Source of the DNA: Triplophysa rosa
Taxonomy: Eukaryota; Chordata; Actinopteri; Cypriniformes; Nemacheilidae
Direction of reading: 5' to 3'
Assembly (NCBI RefSeq): GCF_024868665.1
Contig: NC_079891.1
Location: 10,758,624-10,822,623 of the forward strand
Length of the DNA: 64,000 nucleotides
Within the stretch, counting starts at the first letter, position 1. Each line of letters starts with the position of its first letter. The position numbers and the translations under genes were made by a program. The notes below the pieces were generated by a model. That model was not told the DNA's origin. It saw nothing but the letters and a program-made list of their open reading frames with translations, and made no database searches. This document shows, one piece after another, positions 32,067-44,113 of the stretch.

Positions 32067-33160
32067 TTTCTTGTTCTGCTGTTGTAAGTAGGTAAAGCAA
32101 ACAGTACTAGTAACCTGTATTGCTACGCGCGACGCTTTAAGCTTTTCTTCTTCTCAGCAGCTGGAGCCTGAATAGCGGTTGAGCGCCACCTAATGTTTAG
32201 GCGTGTAATGTATTCTCCATCAGCACCATCTACCGTGCGGGCATCAAATAGAAGAAAGCGAACATTCGTTTCGTCGTTGATATGAAAACTTGGTTTGTCG
32301 GGTATTCATTTCGCTTTTTTGCATCTCCCGCAATCTGAATGGACCTTTAGTTGGAGCCTTCTGTGAATTTGGTTAGACACGTAACGTTAGGTTACACATT
32401 ATCAGGACATATCAAGCGATCTCTAACAAAGCAATAGTACAAATATGTTTTACTCACATAAGATTGCTGCGCAATTCCTGTCGGATCCAATATTGACTCG
32501 AGAGGCCTTCGCTAAAGTCACAGGGTTGCCAGATCTTCACAGAAAAAATAAGCAAATAAAGACAAGACTAAAACAAACCTTAAAATGCAAATTGTTTATA
32601 TATTTTATAAGACCAAAAATTCTTAAAATCTGCAACAGACCATTTATTAAGACCTAAGTGCCAAGGCTTTTGGATTTTTAAGACCAAACGACAAGTATAA
32701 GAGTGCTTATTAATTACAAACATGGCAACACAGCAAAAGAGCGCTGTGTGATGGAGCCCTCCAAGCATAAACACAACATATAGACACAGCATATCAGAAG
32801 TTTAGTTTAAACTGACGGACAAAACGAATCTTTAGCCGAAAAATATGTCGCTATGGTTACCAGTTTGTCGATCGTCACAAATGCGGAAGTGTGTACTATG
32901 TGTGGCTAAAGTCATTCGCGAACCAGTGGGCGGGGCTAGAGAAGTAGTCGTTGATATTTTTCTGTGGAGGCGGTGTTCAACCTGGTGCATTCTAGGACCT
33001 GGCGTTCACTGAGCCTGGTGTCAATAACAGTTGTAATTCAAGGGCGTTTTCAATTCTGACACTTTGAGGATGTTCGCTTGAATACGAGTCCCTCTTATAC
33101 AACAAAATCTCAAGTTAAAATTGTGGTTTTAATTCATGGCTCCTTTAAGACTATAGGATG
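32067..33160. other. Right interior of the composite hAT, no gene recognised
   Basis: A 70-codon ORF at 32445-32657 overlaps one on the opposite strand, and neither has a domain. Motifs such as GTGGGCGGGGCTAGAG and AATGCGGAAGTGTG (32885-32940) look like subterminal DNA-transposon sequence. The final 80 bp belong to the ATATCG-rich right end of the outer hAT. Confidence 0.4.
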
Positions 33161-33249
33161 CAAAATATCGCCTGTTTATCGTTATCGGGAAATCCCAGAA
33201 AATATCTAGATATCGTTTTTTTGCCAATATCGCACACCACTACTCTACA

Positions 33250-33252
<3 letters not shown>

Positions 33253-33290
<38 letters not shown>
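33253..33290. repeat. (TG)n microsatellite, about 19 units
   Basis: A pure GT run starts two bases after the right target duplication of the composite hAT, followed by an irregular TGTGTCTGTG tract to about 33355. The ORF spanning it only encodes a Val-Cys run. Confidence 0.95.
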
Positions 33291-33291
<1 letters not shown>

Positions 33292-33300
33292 AGATAATAT

Positions 33301-33842
33301 ACCAGACATGTGTGTCTGTGTGTGTGTGGTGTGTGCATGCTTGCGTGTGTATGTAGGAAGAAGGTTAATATAAAGTCATCAGGCATCTGCTTCAGTGTTG
33401 CGTTCCAATAATCTTCGTCTGCGATCTGTTGCCAGCAGTTTATTAAAAGATTTTTTCTCTTCCTCTTGCCTCACTTTATGCCTCAATCCCTAAAGACCCA
33501 TTCTCCCCCAGCTCCCCACTACTCATGGAAGAGTTTTTCAGTTTGGGACGTGCTGGACTTTGTTGACAGATTACACTGGAGCCTTACTTTGACTTAGTAA
33601 GGCTAGAGTAATGAGAATTGGGCCCTGTTGAACAAGTTGCCACTGTTATCCCGGTTAAGATGAAATAAAAATAGAATCCTGGATCTCCCGTTCTTCTTCA
33701 TGCCTTGGCTGACAAAAGTGTAAGACCCTGTTACTGTCTCTATCTGTGCTTCTTACATTGGCTTTTGTCCCAATCTTGACCTATCGCTGGGCCATCACCT
33801 TCTATTTATACCCTAATCTTAACATTGGTGCTTTTAACCCCG

Positions 33843-33903
<61 letters not shown>

Positions 33904-34671
33904 CAAGGCTGGTTTTGTATTCTTTTTGTTCATATTATGCCAGCATGACGAAGGAAGCATGGAGAAATATTTCAGAATTGTAAATAGTTCTTAGTCATTT
34001 ATTTTAATATTACATATATTATTGTGTCTAATGCATATTTTTGATGTTTCCATCTATTTGACTTTTTATATTCATGTAGAACATATATACTACATCACAT
34101 GCCCGTCAAATTGGCCTTCCTGTGGAGTCCATAACCCTTTCAGAACATCATTCCTACTATCAACATTCCCTGTGAGCCTGTCCACACACAAATGGCCCAA
34201 CGTGGTAGCCATTATCAGTTTTCACTTTAAAAATATAAATTAGTTCCAATCGTTTCCACATTTCTTAAGATAACATTATGAAAGGCAAAGAGTTTAGAGT
34301 GCTGTAGCAATCAGGTTTCTTGGAGCAGGCAACTGAGATTGAAGTAATGGGGTCAGAGGAGAAGTATGATGTTTTAGTTCAAAGTTTGGGGTCAAATGTG
34401 GGACAGTGCACTGCTGTGTGAATTAGCAGGTCTGGAACATTGCAAAATGTCAACAGTGGTTGAATTGGCAAGAGCCTGAACATTTGTGTACAATTCCTCA
34501 AAGGCACCAATAAAGGTGATCATTACACAAAATAACACTTCTAACATAAATTCTCTATACTTTATAAGGCTTTTTATATATCACCTGAAATCAAAATCTG
34601 AGGCTACAAATTACCCCGCAAGCATATACAGTACACTATTTAAAGTTATTCATTTCATTATATATACATAT
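33301..34671. other. Gene-free stretch
   Basis: No gene or transposon end is recognised besides the CT repeat inside. Small ORFs at 33746 and 34022-34743 have no features other than repeat-encoded Leu-Ser runs. Confidence 0.5.
33848..33900. repeat. (CT)n microsatellite, about 26 units
   Basis: An uninterrupted CT run that can form polypurine/polypyrimidine triplex DNA and is likely length-polymorphic. Confidence 0.95.
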
Positions 34672-34899
34672 AGGGTCGGTTTCCCGGACAGGGATTATCT
34701 TAAACCAGGACTAGGCCTTAGTCCAATTAGGACATTTACATAGTTTTTACAAACATGTCTTCCCAAAAACATTACTTTTTTTAGACAACACAGTGGCACT
34801 GATGTGTTTTAGGATATGTCAGTGCAAGCTGTTTTCAGTTTGGACAACACTGACATTTATGTTAGTCTAGTATTAATCCCTGTCCAGGAAACCACCCCA
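34672..34899. mobile_element. Small MITE with GGTTTCC...GGACAGGGATTA ends
   Basis: The left end GGTTTCCCGGACAGGGATTA pairs with the reversed right end GGTTTCCTGGACAGGGATTA (19 of 20). The inner flanks also pair loosely around CCTTAGTCC and GTTAGTCTAG. The element is 228 bp and non-coding. I recognise it as an abundant fish foldback family, but the superfamily and TSD are unclear. Confidence 0.75.
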
Positions 34900-35789
34900 T
34901 AATCATTTTTTGGAAGAAAGCCAGAAGAAAGTAGTTCCACATTTCCATTAAAAAGTGTTTTAAAGACAATCCAATGTTGTTTCTTATTTAACCACACACT
35001 TGTGGCATTGAACTGTTGTATAAATGCAATATCGCTCTCGTAGTCATGTTATAGTGCTCTATATCAGCGGCTGTGATGATCTCTGACCTAATCACAGCCA
35101 TGCTGATACACAGCTCTATCACTCTCCTACTCGCGTGAATTTACATTAGTAATCTACAATGTAGGTTACCTAAATACATACAACAGATACCTTATACAGT
35201 ACATAGTCCAAAGTCCAGAACAGTCCATAGATAGTCCAAAGTCTATAGACAGTTTCATCGGATGCACAGGCCTGGATTGAAGTTAATTTTCGGTTTGTGT
35301 TTGTTGATCGGTCTGGCTAGTGGCTATAGTAATACAACTATTTATAATATAATATTTATAAATATTAAACTTATATTAATTTATATGAATATTTTATCGT
35401 ATAATAATTATATTCAATAAACAATTTGTTGAAAGGGTTGTGTAACTTCGTTGCATTTAAGTTTAGCCAAGTAATGGTTCTTCTACTGGTAACCCACAAT
35501 AATACTGTCTAGACATGCTTTTAACTTGCTAGCTAATGTAATTTACAGTACTTGTTATTTTGGGCCACAAAAGCGCGCCTGCGCAGTCACATTTATATTG
35601 CTGCTTTGAAATCGTCAGGCAAATATTTGTCTTTTTATAAAATGCTTATTTAAGAAAACACTTGACTGCTAGATCATCTAAATCATGTTTGGTAGACCAA
35701 ACAGCAACAAAAATCTACAGGCAATTTATGATCAAGCCAATACTGTAACATGACATCCAGTTCATAACAAGCCTAAACCAGCTAATTAA
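34900..35789. other. Gene-free stretch with a small hairpin
   Basis: Around 35064-35107 ATCAGCGGCTGTGAT is followed by ATCACAGCCATGCTGAT, an imperfect palindrome embedded in a segment (CGCTCTCGTAGTCATG ... CTGATACACAGC) that resembles a known fish interspersed repeat. No gene is recognised. Confidence 0.4.
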
Positions 35790-35870
35790 ATTCTGTTCAA
35801 TTTTATATAGCACTTTTCACAATTTCCATTGTAGCAAAGCAGCTACAATTATCAACAATACATTATGAGT
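35790..35870 (-). repeat. L2-type LINE 3'-end fragment
   Basis: TTCAATTTTATATAGCACTT, TTCACAATTTCCATTG and AGCAAAGCAGCT match, with substitutions, the plus-strand view of the L2 3' end at 13.84-13.91 kb. It is a severely 5'-truncated copy of the same family in the same orientation. Confidence 0.75.
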
Positions 35871-36032
35871 TTAAAAACTGATAATAATACATGAATAAAT
35901 AAAATAAAGACAGTATGTGGTACTGAAATAGTTACAGCAAGTTTTATCTATGCAAGTACATTGATGAAACTTAACTGAAATAAAAACTGTTGGATTGTTA
36001 GAAACTGTAAATTGTTCAAATGAAGTATATTA

Positions 36033-36174
36033 AAGCAATAAGACTCAAGAAGCAATGGGTTACAGTGCATTTTATAACAGCTAAAGGGCGTTGTTAGGCA
36101 AGACACGAAGCGAAGAACCGTTTTACTGTTATAAAATGCACTGTAGCCCACTGCTTTGCCGGGTTTATTGCTTT
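36033..36174. repeat. Foldback element, 48-bp arms
   Basis: The inner arm GGTTACAGTGCATTTTATAA pairs with TTATAAAATGCACTGTAGCC almost perfectly. Pairing continues outward through GAAGCAATGGG/CCCACTGCTTTGC and AAGCAATA/TATTGCTT. The 45-bp loop contains AAGGGCGTTGTTAGGCA. It is non-coding. Confidence 0.75.
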
Positions 36175-36456
36175 TATAAAATGGTTATTCCATATGTGTA
36201 GCAAGGCCAAGCAACACAGATGCAACAACAGTGGCACAGTGATGCTTAGGCTATGCAATGCCGTCAGCAGCTACAAATTTCATAATGGCTCATAACGCGG
36301 CTCAACCAATCTGAATCAAGGTGCAGAACTGATCGTTTTATAATATTTAATTGAAGTATGTTATGTTAAATATTATCAGTACTGGAAACTTAAATGACAA
36401 TATACCAGAGCAATTTGCAATAATACCATAACATGAAAATAGCGTATATGTTAAAG

Positions 36457-37375
36457 TAGGGCTGTGCCGATAAACGATATCATATCGAATCGCGATAGAA
36501 TGTATTTCAAAAACGATGATAAGCTATTGGCATTTTGACTCGATATGGATTAATCTTACAGTCTAACAGAACGCAGAAATAAACGCAACAACAGACAGTC
36601 AGCGTGCAGCTTTTATCATAAGCGTCAAAGTACAAAGTCCATTTCATACTGCACTTGGCAAAGAAAACTTGACATGAGGAGGAAAACATGACTGGAAGCG
36701 GAAACAAAGGTGAAACTAACCTCGAGTTGTCATCACGCGGTTTATCAAGTGTCTTATTTTTTTTCGCAATCGCCGGTTAAACAAAACAAACTTGAGACGC
36801 AATTGCAAGCGAGTTACTTCGAAACTCAAGCACAAACGTTTTTATATCCATCGTTAACATATCTGCTAACATGAGCTGGTGCATATGAAACAAACCAGCT
36901 CTGCCCTGTACAGATTAGAGATGTAATGAAGTGAGTTTGTGTGCACATTAAAATATTGAACCTTGTATGTAAGATGCTTGCATGATTAAAGAAATGTACT
37001 ACGAATTCCACTACTCGAGCAATACATTATTGCAGCGTTATGTATGTGCGCAGGTGTTGAGCCAATAGCGTTCGGATGTACGCACTAACGGAGCCCTTTC
37101 ATTGGTTGAATGTACTGAATGAACACTCCCTTTACTTAACGAGTCAAATGAGTCAAAATGAGACTGAATGAACTGGTACATGTTGTTTATGGCCTAATAT
37201 CCTCTGTGTTGCAACAGTGCATTAATTTAATTGAATTTTAACTGGTTAAAGGTTAACTTCTGTTAATAAACTGTATTTAAAATAGATTATTTTAAATACA
37301 GTTTTTTAATTAAATATATATCGAAATAAATATCGTTATCGATCAATATAGAAAAAACTATCGAGTTTAGGGTGT
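36457..37375. mobile_element. hAT-like element with CGATAT-rich ends, right terminus missing
   Basis: The left end is TAGGGCTGTGCCGATAAACG, with ATATCGAATCGCGAT inside. The right part is full of TATCG motifs (ATATCGAAATAAATATCG ... CTATCGAG), but no inverted CCCTA terminus is present. The interior at 36740-37210 is homologous, inverted, to 20036-20580 of the CAGTGTTAATTT element, for example the AACGAGTCAAATGAGTCAAA region. It is a fragment without a transposase. Confidence 0.55.
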
Positions 37376-40300
37376 TTATGGAATATATAAATAAACCAGC
37401 TTAAATCCTGTAAAGCGATCACCTGTTTCAAAACTTACCAGCTTAAACTAGTTTTCAAGCAAGGTACTGCAAGTTTTGCTTTTTATCTTAATGATTCAGT
37501 GTTACCACGGATAATCCAGAATTCTAACACGTCCAGAAACTGAAACATTTCTGGTTTACTACTCTTTTTTTCTCACAAAACACTCATACCATTCGACGAA
37601 GTAACACCTGTCAAACTTGTGAAATTGTCTTCTGTCTCCTGCCACACATTCCATGTGAAAGTTATGTTCTGTCAGGAGATAAGTGGGAAGATGAAAGAGT
37701 CTAATGACCCGTGTCAGTGTTTTTTTCACTGTTGTGCATGTATATTTGTGTGTCGATTGTGCTGAGGGGCATATTGACTTCAGGGTGTCCCATGCCAGGA
37801 CTGACAGAATGTACAAGGGCAGGTTGAATTTACTCCTGAGCTCAGCCCAGTCAAGCTGAACGCCAGCTCTCATATCCACATGTCTACTGTACATCCAAAG
37901 TTTAATGGAGTAGGGATCATCAGGGTCAGAGCTCTAATAAGTGGATAATGGCTCTCTGTTAGGTCCAACCTCATGTCTAGTCATTAACATGTAAGACGTT
38001 AAAGTGACATTAAGAAATGAGGAGGCTGGATTGCTTAGACACTTAAATTGAATTGAGAATGGTCCCTCATTCTCAGTTTGATTGAATTGCTCATTTATTT
38101 CTGTTCTAATGTGTTTCATGACATGTGCTTTGACATTACGAATTTAACTCTTTATGCCAGCCTGACATACCACAAATATATTAATAAGGAATTGTTTTCA
38201 CTGCAATCATATTAAAATGGGTGTGTTGGCTTTGATGCACTCAATATATACTTTGTTTTGAGTATTAACTTGTGAAATAGGCATCAACACTACTCAACAT
38301 TTTCACTTTAGAGCTGTGTCAGCTGAGCAGGACTGGCAGTCAGAGTTTTCGGTCAGCAGTGAAGCGCCAAGCTCTAGTAGGGATCAGCCTGGGGGAAAAG
38401 ACTTTTAGGCCCTGGGACTCAGCTCACATAACAACTCCGTTATGCTGTCTCCCTAAACCTTCTCAAGCCTTGCCTGACTGATTTGATGCTGGCAATTTAG
38501 TATTGTTTACTTCCTCTGGAATAGATCCTGCACAATCATAGGGATTGCACACACATCTTTACGCAGATCTGGCTTATTTCGGACGCTGATCCAGGCACAG
38601 AGATCGGATGCATGAAGGTGTTTTTATATCACCATTGTCTTGAATGGAAGCTTTCTTTCATAACTGCCTTTTGTACACAATAATTCCCGTTCACAGAACC
38701 TCAAAGGGGGAATCAAGAATCTCATCTGTCTCATAATTCCCAAAATATCATTGGCCAGTTAAATGGTAATTCCCACAAAATTTGTCACATGAAGCATTTA
38801 GATTTCATTTAAAATATTTATTTAAAATTGTTGGTCCTTAAACCTTTTTAACGTGGTTGAAATACAACATTGACATCGGAGTTCACATAACAAGAGACTT
38901 CAAAAAGTTCATTCCAATACTCTACGCACTTTTATTTGTTTTTTTCTCAAAATGTAATTAGAAAAAATTAGAGGAATACATTTTTTAATAGTAGCACTTA
39001 ATTTACGTATGCAAATCTCAGTTTTTATGGAGTGTATTTCTTGAGGAAGTTATTTTCTTTTTCTCTAATGCCAAAAAGTAAATGTTCTTTAAGCATGGGG
39101 GCTGGCAGAAGCTACTGCTATAAGTACTACTTAGGTCATTAGCCCAGACAGACAGAAACATTACCAGACACGACACACAGCTAACACTGTGATGTATTGA
39201 TCTACTGTTAGGACTCTAGGCAGGAAGAAGAACTATTTGCTTTAAAGTTCAATGGATCTCCACTACTGTTAGTGTTGTAACCGCCGGAGCAATCGATATC
39301 TGGAGAAACCCATTGTCACCAGACATATTCACCCACTCACAGACATCATAATGCTGTCCAGATTCAGACTGTTGTTTTCACTGCAGTTTAAGCTTCTTTT
39401 ACTCATTCTCTGGAGAATTGTCTTCTCTTTTGGCATGGTTTAGCACTTTAGTTTCTGTGAATTGTATTTGCACTGGATATCTATTTCTTGCAGGCTGTAA
39501 TAGAAGGAACTCAAAAGACTGGGGTGTAATAATACAATGATTTGATAGGCTACGAGAAAGAATATGTCCTTATCATTCAGACATGTAGCTTTGGTCTATA
39601 TTAAAAAGTATGAACAATTTGTTTTCTGTATAAGAAAGAAAGATTGTTTGTCTGGTGTTTGTAGGTAGTTGGGTATCATTGGGGGTTTGTGTGAAGATAT
39701 TATTTCCACAACTGTAGGGATGAGGCTATTTCATTGTCTATTGAATCAGCAAGGGCAGGCTGTCCTTTTTCAAAGTTTTGACCTGAAATATATCACTCGA
39801 CCCCTACCCCTGTCAAGTGATTTTTGAGTCATGCATTTGTTCCTCTCTCCCACTTGCTCCTTTAGGTTGCGAAGAAACCATTAAGCTCTATTAGATTGTT
39901 ATATGTCAAAATTACTTTCTTACAATCATTGTTTTATGTTTTTTGTTTGTCATAATTTGAAAAAAAATAGCATCAAACATCGTCACCATGGTATCGAACA
40001 GGACAACACATTTATTTTGTTTTGTTTTGTTTCTAGATGACTAAGTTCTACAGTACAGTATATCCAATATACACCTTCATTCCAAAGCCTTGCAATATCT
40101 TAGTCTCGTTATCACTGGGCTATTTGTATTTTGCCAGACTAGTTACTCATCTTTGCACTCCGTTCTTTCAGCAAACATTTAATGCATAATCCAACAATGT
40201 TTTCCTTGCATTATTGTATAAAATATTGTCCAAATGTTTGCCCCTTTTTGAACCCTTCTCAGTAGCTGAAGCCAGCCTAGCGGTAATCCCTCCCTCCCTT

Positions 40301-43300
40301 TATACATATTCATACTTTATGTCTCTGCATGTATTTGCATCCCAATTCCTTGCTATCCGCAGCACACTGACTTGACGAACCCTCCCTGTTGCCTCAGAAT
40401 TAACCTGTTTACATTCTTACATTTTCATTGGCATTTGAACTTGGCCCATAGATTTGTTTACGGTCTGTGCTAAGGCACAGTTCTTTTAAGGACCTCACAA
40501 TAGAATGTCTAAATATTTGAGTAAGAGGACATCTGTGAGCTAGAGAAACAGCCTGTAAATGCAGATTGGGCAGGTAAAGGCAGGAGAGGTTCCTAGTACC
40601 TCCATATTTCTGGCAGGAATAAGGCAACAGAGGAAAAAGAAAGAGAGAGAGTCTGTGTGTCACAAGAATGTTGTATGCAGTGCCGAGCATCATACAGTTT
40701 TTACTTTGCTCACAAGAGGGAGCTGCTAGCCAATCCATTTATGTGTATTCCTGAGCAAAATAACAATCCTCAACATAATAGGCCTATAACTCAAAAAGAT
40801 GTTAAAATTTAGTTTCACAATTTAAAATTAATATTTTGTTTCTGTCATTGTGACTGCATTAGTTTCTAAAATTGGACGATTTTCTTGAATTGTGAAATTG
40901 TCTTGAATATTTGGTGGCAATATGATTATTAATGATACAGCTGTGACATGTTCATTAAAAAAATACTTATCATTGTTTAACTGTCTTTACAATAATTCAA
41001 ATGAATCTTAAAATATTAGTGGAATATTATAATTTTTGTCAATTTTCATGTGATATGAATATTTGGCATATTGCATGGATAATAAGAGAGCTTCTTAATA
41101 AACAAAAATCCACTATTAAATTCCCCTCAGTATTATGCATCAGAGATCTGAAACACTCCCTGCATCAGTGACATTTAAGAAACACTTTAGTCTAGCGAGC
41201 AAAATCCACTTGTTATTTGATGCTAGTTAAATATCTGTCATTACTAAACCTTTTACACTTTGTGCTTTCTCTGAAAATGCTATGTTGTCTGTCTATTTCT
41301 CTGTCTCTAGCTCACTTTCCTGTTTCACTTTCTATTGTTTAACATGATGTCAGATGTCATAGTTAAGTTTGTGAAGGGAAAGAGAAAGCATGCTTGAGGG
41401 AATTTTTTGTTACTGATTTGTAGTTGAAATACAAATATGTTAAACTGCTTGATTTACTCAACAAAGCTCTTGCACAGATTTCTTTCTCTCTTTCTTTCTT
41501 TTTTATTATTGAAAATTACTAGCCTTGTTGTATTACCACTGTGTTATATGATTCACACTGGCAGATATATTCTTCTCTGGGGAATAATGCATTTTATAAT
41601 ATATAAACAGAGGCTTCTAAATAATACATTACCTGTACCATGAACATTCCCAGAGGTATCCACACAGCAGCATATTCAACCCCACCGCTTAACTAAAATC
41701 TTCTAAACATGTGAGTAGTAAATAGGAGTTAAGGAGCAGAGTTTTTATCAGACAATTTTGTAATAGCCAAGCTACATTTTCATTGCATCTGCTGAAAATA
41801 AGCATTAAACCATATCATCGAATACTGCGGACAAATTCACAGTGCTATGGAGACCTAGAGAATAAATTTAGAAGCCACTGTTTTATTAAAGATTCTGTCA
41901 TACCTGGAATGTTACAGAACACAAAAGCACACATGCACACAAAGCAATACTGGTTTATAATTATAATTCACAGTTATATGTGTTAAAATTATTATTTATA
42001 ATCTATTTGTAATCAAAGGTTTAGAGTTATTATTAATTTTGCTCAAATTAATTTTTATCTTAATTTTATAATTGACAGTATGCTGTTGGGTAATACATTT
42101 GTTTTTCTTCCCTTTAATTACTTTCATCTGCATTTACAATCTTTTGTGCCATGATAAGTTTATATATACATTATTCCAACTGTACTGGTTTCAAGCAATT
42201 TACACAGATGTGGAGTTCAAACTTTATTTAATTCAGTCTGAAACTGTTTACCAACAACACACATATCATTTTATTATGACATGAAAATTCCCTCTTATTT
42301 GGGTTATTGTGATCGTAACTGGACATTCTACTTTGTTCTGCTCTTCACCAACCGTATTAAATAACATAAAGAGAATTGCCAATAAAAAAGAAATTATTTG
42401 TATTATTACGGAGTCATTTTATAATCTTGTTTATGCTTTTCTGGATGAGAGATGCTACCAGAAACGAATTAGGCTGTGGTACTTAACATTTAGGTAATAT
42501 TTCATCAAGCAACTTCTTTTACTTTAATTTATGGATACGCAATTTACATGACCAAGCTGCACAATAAACATTGTTTATCAAAATACATTATAATAATGAA
42601 GTTGTGTATGAAAGGGTCTAAAAACAGGTTAACCCAGCTAGGTGTGATTGTTCCATCGCTGGGATAATTAATGGATAAATAGTAGCTTTCTTGGCAAACA
42701 CTGTTGAGAAATGGGGACAGGCCCTATAAAAGTGTACACTATAAATACAACAATAGGTAAGATTAACCTTCTGTGATGAACAAGTGCATTGAATTGCCTT
42801 ACAAAATAATGCAGAGGACAATTAAATCTAAAATGAAATGCGCTGGAGAAAAAGCTGGAGCCAAGAAAATGACACAAGCAGTCTTTTTGTAGTTGTCTGT
42901 TATATTTGTGAGAAACAGTGAGACTTGGGGAATGGTTAACAACAGAAGATAACAAGTACTAATGAGCCATTTGTATGCTTTTATTCATTAAGTAAATACA
43001 AAAATAGATAAATAAAATGTCGGAACCAGAGCAGTTTAAAATGTTAAGCTGTTTTCAGTTTCATAATGAAATGCGTTCAGGTTTACAAACTGCCTTAGTT
43101 TATTACAATATTTTTTATTATTATTATCATCAAAACAATGTGACTGCCAAGCCCAATAAATATTTTGTTCCTGTGATACACTCAACACACATTTGAAGTA
43201 GTCTAATCTTCCTCCATGTTTTCAGTACAGCTTACACTGTCTGCTCAGCCCGCATCAGCCATGAGGAATCATGCCTGAGTGTGCCATTTTAATCAAGGCC

Positions 43301-43499
43301 AAAGTGGCAGATTATAAATAAAGCAGGAGAAAAATGACAGATGTAAGTGATCTCATTTAAGAGCATTACATTTTGCATTTATCGGGGTAGAGGGGACAGG
43401 AGGGGTCGTGACTCTAGGGTGGTGGTTTCATGCAAATGAGAAACATTTACAGCAAAGCTATGTGTCTTAGTCTTCACTTAATTTTCTTAAAGAAATGCT
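37376..43499. other. Gene-free region, mostly unique DNA
   Basis: I find no transposon ends or credible exons over about 6 kb. The 109-111-codon ORFs at 37559 and 40409 (minus strand) lack recognisable domains or splice context. A segment at 43215-43340 (CAGCCCGCATCAGCCATGAG, AATCAAGGCCAAAGTGGCAG) has the balanced composition of a conserved non-coding element, which needs alignment to show. Confidence 0.5.
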
Positions 43500-44105
43500 G
43501 GTAACACTTTAGATTACGGCCTGCAATGTACCGCATAATTAAACAGAATTTACAGCATAACTAATCGTAACAATAATGTACATCTACAATACATATCTGT
43601 AGGTAAAGAGGAACAATACGCAAAGTTTGGGGAATAAAGAAGTCAGGAAATGCAAAAAAATGTTTATTCTGTAAGTATTTTAAAACTGAAATGATGTGTT
43701 CAGTTTTTGCGCAAGCAAAACAGCACGAATGAAGCACGCAGACTGTCAACTGTAAATTTGATTTTTGACTTTTTTATTTGATTGATTTTAGGATTGTTGG
43801 TCACAAATAATTTCTTTCAATTCTGAGTTATTTTGATGAGTTTTAATGTGTAAAATGTGTCTTATGAGACTATAATCAAGTTGTTCAAGAGCGGTTTGAT
43901 TTGGATGTTTATATGGCATGCAGTTCCCTCATAAATAATTTTTCTAATTTTTCTTCCTCTTACCCCTTTACTCTCCAAACTTTGCATATTGTTCCCCTTT
44001 ATCTACAGATATGTACTGTAGAGGTACATTATTGTTACAATTACTTATGCTGTAAATCCTCTTTAATTATGCGGTACATTACGGCCCGTAATCTAAAGCA
44101 TTACC
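43500..44105. mobile_element. 606-bp MITE with 8-bp TSD GAAATGCT
   Basis: The left end GGTAACACTTTAGATTACGG pairs with the reversed right end GGTAATGCTTTAGATTACGG. Pairing continues for about 130 bp, through GTACCGCATAATTAAA and CAATAATGTAC to the CAAAGTTTGG block. GAAATGCT flanks both sides exactly (43492-43499 and 44106-44113). An 8-bp TSD points to hAT-type mobilisation. The ORFs inside (62 and 92 codons) are the two arms read on opposite strands and share a peptide for that reason. Confidence 0.9.
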
Positions 44106-44113
44106 GAAATGCT

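Larger units (their letters stand above)
16266..33242. mobile_element. 17-kb composite hAT-type element bounded by an exact 8-bp TSD
   Basis: The left end begins TAGGGATGTGCGAGATAT. The right end, reverse-complemented, begins TAGTGGTGTGCGATAT. CTCTACAG lies immediately outside both ends (16258-16265 and 33243-33250). Both subterminal regions are rich in ATATCG/TTATCG motifs, as in hAT ends. Inside are two hAT elements with their own TSDs, one containing a third hAT and the other a DIRS retrotransposon, plus two copies of a promoter/exon segment, two related MITE copies and a Harbinger transposase exon. Removing the two large hAT insertions leaves about 6.5 kb. I recognise no transposase gene belonging to the outer element, so it was probably mobilised in trans or has lost its own gene. 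Confidence 0.75.

Noticed and set aside
33158..33373. 71-codon ORF across a TG tract
   Set aside because: It starts inside the right end of the composite hAT and continues through the microsatellite; not a gene.
37559..37894. 111-codon minus-strand ORF
   Set aside because: Length is within chance for this window; no motif, no repeat family, no splice context.
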